64,000 bases of DNA from Verrucomicrobiota bacterium (GTDB lineage: Bacteria; Verrucomicrobiota; Lentisphaeria; JABSQK01; JAJFLO01): contig JAJFLP010000113.1 of assembly GCA_021772635.1 (NCBI GenBank), positions 83,309 to 147,308 on the forward strand, given 5' to 3'. Each line of letters opens with the position of its first letter. Positions within the stretch are counted from its first letter, which is position 1. The notes beneath the pieces were generated by a model. It was not told where the DNA came from. It searched no databases and saw only the letters and a list, made by a program, of their open reading frames with translations. Position numbers and translations under genes: made by a program. This document shows positions 57,635-64,000 of this stretch, in pieces.

Positions 57635-58324
57635 TTAAACTTCCGTCCAATCGATATCACATGACCTTTCCTCGCCCTCATTCAGATCGCGAAACCAATA
57701 TGTGGAGCCACAAAATTTCACCGAAATTTTATCGGGTTGAGCGGGGACTGCATCCAAGCGCCAAATTACCGATGTCGCTTCGGGAAATGCGGCGCCATTT
57801 ATTTGTTCAGAGAAGAAACGATTTAAGATGCTTTGCTGATCTTGGCAACGACCAATTGCGCGCAATAGTGTAGCCCGATCCAGTGGGCACTTCTCATGAA
57901 CATCGCCAAGCCCTCCGCAACTCATCGTAAGATCAACCGCTGTCGCCGCAGGTTCCGGATAATCATTGGGAAAGGCCATACTCAGGAGATCAACACAGAC
58001 GTATAAGGCTTGTTGATGATCGATTATCGGATACTCCTCCCATGCGCATTCCTCTTTGAGTTCTTCGCGGAGATTCTGTATTTGGCCAGGCGAAAAGTGA
58101 TTGTCGGAAAAGTTGGTCAGGACGATCTCCATAGCCTCTTCGGCCTCATGGTCCTGCAGTGCCATCAAAGTCACCTCGACGATGTCTGAATCGGAATAGG
58201 AATCTACGTCATCTATATCCAACAACTCGAGAAGTCGACGATAATCGGTGGCTTCCCAGGTTTCCGGGAGGCGCCGAATCTCATCAACGGCGTCGAAGGT
58301 TAACAATACAGAATTTAATTTCAT
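57635..58324 (-). CDS. Conserved-looking cytoplasmic protein, unknown function
   Basis: 229 residues. No signal peptide or membrane segment. It is acidic, mostly helical (EEAMEIVLTNFSDNHFSPGQIQNLREELKEE), with a cysteine-containing segment DLTMSCGGLGDVHEKCPLD and a C-terminal part FCGSTYWFRDLNEGEERSCDIDW. The ATG is preceded by GGTGGGACTAA, and that ribosome binding site lies in the stem of a small hairpin (CCCACTGGTGGG), which could limit translation. I do not recognise the family. Confidence 0.65.
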   Translation of the reverse strand: MKLNSVLLTFDAVDEIRRLPETWEATDYRRLLELLDIDDVDSYSDSDIVEVTLMALQDHEAEEAMEIVLTNFSDNHFSPGQIQNLREELKEECAWEEYPIIDHQQALYVCVDLLSMAFPNDYPEPAATAVDLTMSCGGLGDVHEKCPLDRATLLRAIGRCQDQQSILNRFFSEQINGAAFPEATSVIWRLDAVPAQPDKISVKFCGSTYWFRDLNEGEERSCDIDWTEV

Positions 58325-58490
58325 TTAGTCCCACCAGTGGGTTTAATTTTCCGACGGTTGACGTGCTCCCTGGAGCACTCTCCTCCGCAAATAGCTGTCT
58401 CATCCTGGCGTCGCCAGGATTCGGCGGCGTAGCAATGTTTCATTTCGGGAAGTTGATACCTCGTGGGCCTGCCCCGAAGTAATTGCGTTC
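58325..58490. repeat. Degenerate repeat, second copy, overlapping a 5' leader
   Basis: CCCACCAGTGGGTTTAATT followed by TGATACCTCGTGGGCCTGC about 100 bases on, as at 2358-2455. It runs up to the ATG of the unknown protein on the minus strand. The rest of the gap to 58689 contains no gene. Confidence 0.55.
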
Positions 58491-58689
58491 TCTGGGTTTT
58501 ACGATATTAACCGCTTACAATCTATTCACGACAAACAAATTTCAATCTGATAATGGCCGAACTAAAGTAGTCGGAGTTTTCTCCACTTGCTGAGCACACA
58601 CGGATCGCATACCGGCGTGCTTGGTTCTTGATTCCATTTCGGGAAGCGATTTGGATAGTCCAACAACAAAAATCAAATTAAAAACGCTC

Positions 58690-59817
58690 ATGGAAAAGGA
58701 TTGTGAATATAGTTTAATCACTGAAATCCCGGAAGAAACCAGAGTGGTGTTACGAGGAAGGCTGGATATGGGATCCACGCGTGGGATTTGGGATTCATTG
58801 GTTGCCGAAGTCTTACGCTCGAAGCCCACACGGCTCGTCGTTGAAGCAGGGGATCTGGAGTACTGTGACAGTGCAGGCTTTAGTCTATTGACGAAATTAC
58901 GCCGACTACAATATAGCTGCGACCATGAATTCGAGCTGTTAAATCTTTCTGCCGACTTAACTAAATTGTATCAGCTGATTGATTTGCCGGACAATGTTAT
59001 CACCTCTCCTGTGCCGAAGTCGAAACGATCAATCATTGAGATACTTGAAGAATTTGGTTGCTTAGTTCTGACGGAATTGCACGGATACACTGAATTCATT
59101 GGCGAAGTCACTGTTGCGACCGTCCGTTTGGTCCGACATCCGAAGCGCATGCGGTGGGAAGAGACCTGGCATTTGATGAGAGTCGTGGGCTATGATGCAT
59201 TGCCGCTGACTCTTTTGATTGGTTTTATAATGGGCGTTGTTCTGGCATTTCAGTCAGCGATTCCATTAAGCCGGTACGGCGCTGAGCTACTGGTCGCAGA
59301 TGTGGTCGCTTTATCACTTACACGGGAACTTGGTCCATTGATGACGGCGGTGATCTTAGCGGGGAGAACCGGTTCGTCCTTTGCGGCAGAATTGGGAACG
59401 ATGAAAGTGAATGACGAGATAAATGCTCTGGAAACGCTTTCTATCAACCCAATCCGATTTCTCGTTATCCCGCGAATGATTGCGGCGGTACTGATGACGC
59501 CTGCTTTGACCATTTACTTCGAATTAATCGGCCTTGTTGGCGGTGGTCTTGTTCTTGTCTCGGAAGGAATTCCGTTGATTTCCTATATAAAAGAGGTTCA
59601 GGCAACTGTGACGTATGTCGATTTTTCCGGAGGCCTGTTAAAGTCACTGGTTCTGGGTATGTTGGTGGCGGGTATCGGGTGTCTACGCGGTCTTCAGACC
59701 GGATCGGATGCAAAGGCGGTAGGCGCTTCTACCAGGAGCGCCGTTGTGAGCGGCATCATTCTGATCGCTATCGCCGACGGATTATTTTCATGGATTTACT
59801 ACCGCATTGGAATTTGA
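58690..59817 (+). CDS. mlaE: MlaE-family permease with N-terminal STAS domain
   Basis: About 375 residues from the ATG at 58690; TTG codons at 58621 and 58651 are alternatives, the latter with GGGAAG upstream. Residues about 8-95 are a STAS domain (RVVLRGRLDMGSTRGIWD, YCDSAGFSLLTKLRRL), here fused to the permease, whereas E. coli has MlaB separately. The MlaE domain follows (about 140-370): QSAIPLSRYGAELLVADVVALSL, RELGPLMTAVILAGRTGSSFAAELG, GMLVAGIGCLRGLQT. It forms the transmembrane core of a lipid transporter. Confidence 0.9.
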   Translation: MEKDCEYSLITEIPEETRVVLRGRLDMGSTRGIWDSLVAEVLRSKPTRLVVEAGDLEYCDSAGFSLLTKLRRLQYSCDHEFELLNLSADLTKLYQLIDLPDNVITSPVPKSKRSIIEILEEFGCLVLTELHGYTEFIGEVTVATVRLVRHPKRMRWEETWHLMRVVGYDALPLTLLIGFIMGVVLAFQSAIPLSRYGAELLVADVVALSLTRELGPLMTAVILAGRTGSSFAAELGTMKVNDEINALETLSINPIRFLVIPRMIAAVLMTPALTIYFELIGLVGGGLVLVSEGIPLISYIKEVQATVTYVDFSGGLLKSLVLGMLVAGIGCLRGLQTGSDAKAVGASTRSAVVSGIILIAIADGLFSWIYYRIGI

Positions 59818-59818
59818 G

Positions 59819-60580
59819 ATGGATATTATCCGTGTCGAAAGTTTAACCGCATCATGGAAGCAAACCGTCATCCTGGAGGATCTTTCATTTTCCGTAAAAG
59901 CCGGTGAAATCTTTATGATACTCGGCGGTTCCGGTAGTGGTAAAAGTACTTTGTTAAAGCACATGATCGGGTTACACAAGCCTGTTAGCGGCAAAATCAA
60001 AATTGACGGCTGCGATATCGTATCTGCCCGACACGAGGCAAGGGACGATATTCTTCGAAAATTCGGTGTGCTTTACCAGAGCGGCGCGTTATTTGGATCA
60101 ATGACAGCCCTTGAAAATATACAATTACCTCTCGAGGAACTCTCAGATCTACCGCGTGATTCGATAAAAACCATTGCAGAAATGAAACTGAAAATGGTCG
60201 GACTCGAGGACTACGGAAATTCGTTTCCGTCGGAATTAAGCGGTGGCATGAAAAAACGCGTTGCGATTGCCCGCGCCATGGCAATCGATCCGAGTATTCT
60301 ATTCCTGGATGAGCCCTCAGCCGGTTTAGATCCGATCACCTCGTCCGATCTCGATGAACTGATTGTACGTATTAATCAGGCGTTGAATGTGACATTTGTG
60401 ATTGTTACCCATGATCTGACAAGTATTCTTCGTATTGCCGACCGCGCAATTTTTATTGACAAGGAAATCCGTGGTATTATTGCTGAAGGCAATCCCAAAA
60501 CGCTTAAATCAACACCAAACCTTCCGCCTTGGGTAGCGCGATTCTTTCTCGCCGCTGAACGATTGACAGGAAATACGTAA
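59819..60580 (+). CDS. mlaF: Mla-type ABC transporter ATP-binding protein
   Basis: 253 residues from the ATG at 59819, one base after the mlaE stop; the track start TTG (59807) would overlap it. Walker A GGSGSGKST (K42), Q-loop VLYQSGALFGSMTALEN, signature LSGGMKKRVAIARAM, Walker B ILFLDEPSAGLDP and H-loop VTHDLTS are all intact. It powers lipid movement by MlaE. The QSGALF text is characteristic of MlaF. The order mlaE-mlaF-mlaD is standard; no mlaC is present. Confidence 0.93.
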   Translation: MDIIRVESLTASWKQTVILEDLSFSVKAGEIFMILGGSGSGKSTLLKHMIGLHKPVSGKIKIDGCDIVSARHEARDDILRKFGVLYQSGALFGSMTALENIQLPLEELSDLPRDSIKTIAEMKLKMVGLEDYGNSFPSELSGGMKKRVAIARAMAIDPSILFLDEPSAGLDPITSSDLDELIVRINQALNVTFVIVTHDLTSILRIADRAIFIDKEIRGIIAEGNPKTLKSTPNLPPWVARFFLAAERLTGNT

Positions 60581-60581
60581 A

Positions 60582-61745
60582 ATGGATACTGCGAAAATTG
60601 GATTTTTTGTTATTGTTTCCGTAGTTCTAGCAACGATCATGATCACTATTTTCGGGGGCGGCTTTTCTTTCCGGAAAACGATTCGCATTGAAACGTATAT
60701 TGATGAATCTGTTCAAGACCTTGCCCCCGGCTCAAGCGTAGAATATCGGGGAGTGCAAGTTGGGAAGGTCGCCGAAATCGGATTTGTGCAGTCAAAGTAT
60801 TCGGTTTCGAAGGGAGATGATAGTCGTTACGTGCTGGTAGAAATAGATCTTTTTGGCGATGTCATGGATGCGTTAGCGGGTAAAGAAGTTAACGAATGGA
60901 TCGCCGCGGAAGTCGAACGAGGAATGCGGATTCGCATTGCGTCACAGGGGGTTACCGGCCCATCATATCTGGAGATCGATTATCCGACACTCGGAGTGGA
61001 GAAGTCAATTCAGGTGTTATGGACACCGACAAACCCGTATCTTCCGTATACACCGAGCGTCTCCACGAGACTGGGCGATGTCTTAGATTCAATAAGCACT
61101 ATTTCTGACGAACTTCGACGAAGTAACCTCCTCCCGACGATCCAGATATTCGCGAAGACGATCGATGCGATTCGGATGAAGCTCGACGAAAACGGCAATG
61201 AATCACTACCCAATAAGATTGCGACTTTAGTAACCGATCTTGGCGTCACCAATAAACAACTTAGAATCATGCTCGAAAGTATCGATGTATTAACCCTGCA
61301 ACAGAACCTCAACTCAATGATCAAGCATTACGACGAAATGGCTAAGGGAATTACAGAACGAAAGATCCCCGACGGCGTCGCAGATCTTGTCGCCGAAGCC
61401 CGGGATACGAACAAGGCATTAAATGATTTTATCCACGGCGACGAATTACGCAAAGCATTACGGGATGGGCAGGAAGCTGTTTCGGCAATTCGAGAAATCG
61501 TAATCGACGTTCACCCCGATGTGCGGGGCACACTCAAATCGATGCATGTCGCGTCAGATAAAATTTCACAGTCAACTACCGACCTCACTCGAAAGGCGTC
61601 GTTGAGCATGGAAGAATTCAGAGCCATGATGAACGCGATCACTGAGCTTGCCGCCAGTGTACAGTCGTTATCTGAGGATATGCGGCAGGATCCATCGCGA
61701 ATTTTGTTTAGTAAACCGCCGCCGAAATCGTTCCCTGAGAAATAA
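60582..61745 (+). CDS. mlaD: MCE-domain lipid-transport protein (MlaD-like)
   Basis: 387 residues. One N-terminal membrane segment (TAKIGFFVIVSVVLATIMITIF), then the MCE domain (about 33-130: IETYIDESVQDLAPGSSVEYRGVQVGKV), then a long helical region (about 160-380) that is more typical of PqiB/YebT- or Mce-like proteins than of the short E. coli MlaD. The helical extension probably forms a bridge across the periplasm. It begins one base after mlaF and overlaps the next gene by one. Confidence 0.9.
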   Translation: MDTAKIGFFVIVSVVLATIMITIFGGGFSFRKTIRIETYIDESVQDLAPGSSVEYRGVQVGKVAEIGFVQSKYSVSKGDDSRYVLVEIDLFGDVMDALAGKEVNEWIAAEVERGMRIRIASQGVTGPSYLEIDYPTLGVEKSIQVLWTPTNPYLPYTPSVSTRLGDVLDSISTISDELRRSNLLPTIQIFAKTIDAIRMKLDENGNESLPNKIATLVTDLGVTNKQLRIMLESIDVLTLQQNLNSMIKHYDEMAKGITERKIPDGVADLVAEARDTNKALNDFIHGDELRKALRDGQEAVSAIREIVIDVHPDVRGTLKSMHVASDKISQSTTDLTRKASLSMEEFRAMMNAITELAASVQSLSEDMRQDPSRILFSKPPPKSFPEK

Positions 61746-62374
61746 TGAGACATACCGTCGTTCGATATTTACTGATTTCATTAGTGTCACTTACATGTGG
61801 ATGTATAGGCTTTTCACGGAAACATTCTCCTGTAAGAAAACAATATATTTTGGAAGTCCACCGCTCCAAACACGAAACAGCTCCATTACTCGAAAAATCC
61901 TGCCTCGTCAAACCTTTAACAATTTCAAAATCATATGGCACAAATAGTTTTTTTTACCGAGTCGATACAGATGAAGTAAGGCGAGATTATTATAATGAAT
62001 TCGCTACCAGACCTGAATTGCAAATAACCGAGGTTTTACGAGAATGGGTTAGTTCCGCGCACATTTTCGAGACCGTTCTATCCGGGACGTCTGTTCTTGC
62101 GCCAGCATACGTAATAGAAGGCTCAATCCGCGAACTTTTCGGTAACTTCACAACAACTGACGGCAAAGCAATACTTTCAATCGAATTGAAATTAATTGAA
62201 CATAGTGCCGGCGGACCTGAATTCCTGTTCGGGCGAGATTACGAGCGCCGTATTCCGGTAGATGTTCACTCGCCGAATGCCCTAATTGAGGCATGGAATA
62301 AAGGATTGCTGGATATATTTACAACCTTTGAGAGCGATGTCAGAACATTTTTCAGGGAACCGTTATCGCAGTAG
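61745..62374 (+). CDS. ABC-type transport auxiliary lipoprotein (PqiC-like)
   Basis: 209 residues. Lipobox SLTCGC, so the mature lipoprotein begins at the second cysteine. The rest resembles the ABC-transporter auxiliary family (LVKPLTISKSYGTNSFFYRVDTDEVRRDYYNEFATRPE). These outer-membrane lipoproteins work with MCE proteins. The start overlaps the mlaD stop (TAATG). The last codons and the TAG stop come from a remnant of the CTAG-ended element, CGCAGTAGAAA, so the C-terminus may have been changed. Confidence 0.85.
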   Translation: MRHTVVRYLLISLVSLTCGCIGFSRKHSPVRKQYILEVHRSKHETAPLLEKSCLVKPLTISKSYGTNSFFYRVDTDEVRRDYYNEFATRPELQITEVLREWVSSAHIFETVLSGTSVLAPAYVIEGSIRELFGNFTTTDGKAILSIELKLIEHSAGGPEFLFGRDYERRIPVDVHSPNALIEAWNKGLLDIFTTFESDVRTFFREPLSQ

Positions 62375-62395
62375 AAATTCATGCGTAGATCAGGC
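62367..62395. repeat. Remnant of the CTAG-ended element at the end of the lipoprotein gene
   Basis: CGCAGTAGAAATTCATGCGT and AGATCAGGC correspond to the right end of 33609-33791 (CGCAGTAGAAAGTTCATGC). The TAG inside it is the gene's stop codon. Confidence 0.65.
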
Positions 62396-62496
62396 GGCGC
62401 TGTCATTAAGTTTAGGATTTGTATATGATGCTTTCTGTCCAAGATTGGGAACACCGAAACTGTTGATTCTAACGAAATAAAGAGAGGAGATCAAAC

Positions 62497-63561
62497 ATGG
62501 CTCGTTTTTTTAAGGAACGCGAGGAAAATCGAGGCCTGGCGCCGGGTTCGTTAGTCTTTATCGGTGATAAAAAGGTCGATAATACCCGCATTCGGTTGAT
62601 AGACTACGATCAGGATGCTTTACGGGAAGAAGACTTGCAGAGTATTGAGCAGGGGAGCGAGCTAAAAGAAACGGAAACCGTTACCTGGATAAATATCTAT
62701 GGCCTTCATGATGTCGACCTAATTCAAGAGGTCGGCGATACCTTTGAACTGCACCCGCTTATCCTTGAGGACATCTTAAATACTGCTCAGAGACCGAAGC
62801 TCGAAGAGTTTGATAACTGCCTTTTCCTAGTCATGAAAATGCTGCGTTACGATGAGAGTACTAAACGGATCGACGCTGAACAGTTAAGTATTGTCATCAG
62901 CGACAAGTTCTTAATTACCTTTCAGGAAAAACCGGGAGACGTATTTGAACCGGTACGAGACCGTATACGGAAGATGAGAGGTAGAATACGTTCTTCCGGC
63001 GTCGACTATTTAGCGTATGCACTGCTTGATACCGTCGTCGACAATTATATATATGTAATCGCGAATCTCGGAACTAAGATTGAGGAACTCGAAGAAGAAG
63101 TCCTGGCGAAACCGAAGCCGGGGACTATTCAAAAAATTGATCGGTATAAACGTGAACTGAATTTTCTGCGCAAGTCGATTCGCCCTGCGAAAGAAATGAT
63201 TCTGCAAATAAGCAGATTGGATACCCCCTTGATCAGTTCCGCAGTATTCCCTTTTGTACGAGATCTCCAGGATTTAACTATCCAGGCCACAGACGCGATT
63301 GAAACGTACAGGGAAATTTTGTCGGACCAATTGAACATTTACAATTCCGTTCTTAGCAATCGGATGAACGAGATCATGAAAGTGTTGACAATTTTCGCCG
63401 CGATTTTTATACCTCTGACCTTTATTGCCGGGATTTATGGAACGAATTTTGAGTATCTACCGGAACTTAAATATAAATACAGCTACTTTATTTTCTGGGG
63501 CGTCATGATTGTTGTCGCCTCGTCTATGCTGGTATACTTTAGGAAAAAGGAATGGTTGTAG
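62497..63561 (+). CDS. corA: CorA-family magnesium/cobalt channel with GTN in place of GMN
   Basis: 354 residues, preceded by AGAGGAGATC, a strong ribosome binding site. The cytoplasmic domain (1-285) is standard, e.g. EDILNTAQRPKLEEFDNCLFLVMKM. Two membrane segments follow (ILTIFAAIFIPLTFIAGIY and FIFWGVMIVVASSMLVYF). The loop motif at 315-317 is G-T-N in IYGTNFEYLPEL, whereas nearly all CorA channels have G-M-N. The acidic loop EYLPEL is normal. The altered motif could affect selectivity. Confidence 0.92.
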   Translation: MARFFKEREENRGLAPGSLVFIGDKKVDNTRIRLIDYDQDALREEDLQSIEQGSELKETETVTWINIYGLHDVDLIQEVGDTFELHPLILEDILNTAQRPKLEEFDNCLFLVMKMLRYDESTKRIDAEQLSIVISDKFLITFQEKPGDVFEPVRDRIRKMRGRIRSSGVDYLAYALLDTVVDNYIYVIANLGTKIEELEEEVLAKPKPGTIQKIDRYKRELNFLRKSIRPAKEMILQISRLDTPLISSAVFPFVRDLQDLTIQATDAIETYREILSDQLNIYNSVLSNRMNEIMKVLTIFAAIFIPLTFIAGIYGTNFEYLPELKYKYSYFIFWGVMIVVASSMLVYFRKKEWL

Positions 63562-64000
63562 CCTACACGCTGAACCATCTTCGATTCGACTGACCGTCCG
63601 GTATGTTCGAGGATCCCGCGACTGCAGAGGGACTTCGCTCATGCAGACCGTTTTCTAATTTATCACCTACGAGATACTAGAATGCCCGAACGCCATCGGG
63701 TTTCTAAAAGACGGTTCGATAGCGCGTATTGACGAATTTTAAGTCATCCGAAAATTGCACTGCTTGTTGACAGATCTCGATTCCTCGACCTCGACACGTC
63801 GGGATCCCTATTTTTGAGGGAGCGTCGACCGACGCGCTTTCTGCTATGCAGCAGAATTAATACAAAAGGAAACTTGGGTTCGGCGGCTTTTGGAGTTCAA
63901 GCTTTAGCTTGTAAGTCAGTATTACCGCAAGCTAAAGCTTGAACTCTCCGCACAAGCGAGAGTCGCGGCTATCCGGACCAAAATACCTCCGAACCCAAGT
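63562..64000. repeat. Gene-free tail made of repeats
   Basis: 63652-63775 resembles the interspersed hairpin family (CCCGAACGCCATCGGGTTTC, AAGTCATCCGAAAATTGCAC). 63893-63945 is a GGAGTTCA unit (TTGGAGTTCAAGCTTTAGC, GCTAAAGCTTGAACTC). No gene is seen before the window ends. Confidence 0.55.

Noticed and set aside
57287-57664. Repetitive ORFs on both strands (102 aa minus, 121 aa plus)
   Set aside because: Produced by a 147-bp tandem repeat whose period is a multiple of three; no start signal on either strand.

Overview
The window looks like a piece of an uncultured Gram-negative bacterial chromosome. It carries an Mla-type lipid ABC system with an outer-membrane-type lipoprotein, several signal-peptide and lipobox proteins, a SecA with SEC-C tail, and an OadGAB sodium pump next to a generally house-keeping gene set. 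I cannot fix the phylum. Genes occur in short operons on both strands, and the spaces between them are unusually full of palindromic repeats.

Layout. 1-224: start of queD (cut by the window edge). 700-4011: two membrane-anchored coiled-coil proteins and a secreted transglutaminase-like/TPR protein. 4507-9938: oadG-oadA-oadB (Na+-pumping decarboxylase), nth, alr. 9961-11208: a repeat, a CTAG-bounded palindromic element and a RAYT (Y1 transposase). 11377-20272 (minus strand): a substrate-binding protein, then the block DUF2760 - Hsp70 - Hsp70/DUF3731 - FHA - metallo-beta-lactamase-fold hydrolase. 20980-33346: secA, rarA, 5-formyl-THF cyclo-ligase, rny, cdsA, purA and two secreted proteins of unknown role. 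33347-35041: 1.7 kb without a recognised gene, made of at least four nested inverted-repeat elements, followed by a promoter, a leader with mutually exclusive hairpins, and two terminators. 35042-52176: the most interesting part, an amidoligase/peptidase island. 52426-63561: GNAT, a tiny lipoprotein, sthA-nhaA, a DksA/TraR-type zinc-finger protein, an unknown protein, the mlaE-mlaF-mlaD-lipoprotein operon and corA.

The island. It begins with a 31-codon ORF with a good ribosome binding site, then three different ATP-grasp ligases, a fold-III PLP decarboxylase, an N-formylglutamate-amidohydrolase-like protein, and three copies of a pair made of a QEGLA/DUF1704 metallopeptidase (HExxxH plus QEGLA) and a glutathione-synthetase-like ATP-grasp enzyme. 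Six ATP-grasp enzymes and three peptidases in 17 kb suggest synthesis and trimming of a small peptide, an amide metabolite, or a peptide tag. The product is unknown; this is inference from gene content.

The other theme is the repeats. A family of roughly 95-bp double-hairpin elements sits in at least ten intergenic spaces, often splitting operons. CTAG-ended elements, related to the one preceding the RAYT gene, overlap the stop codons of at least three genes. Several other inverted-repeat families are present. No tRNA, rRNA or CRISPR array was seen.
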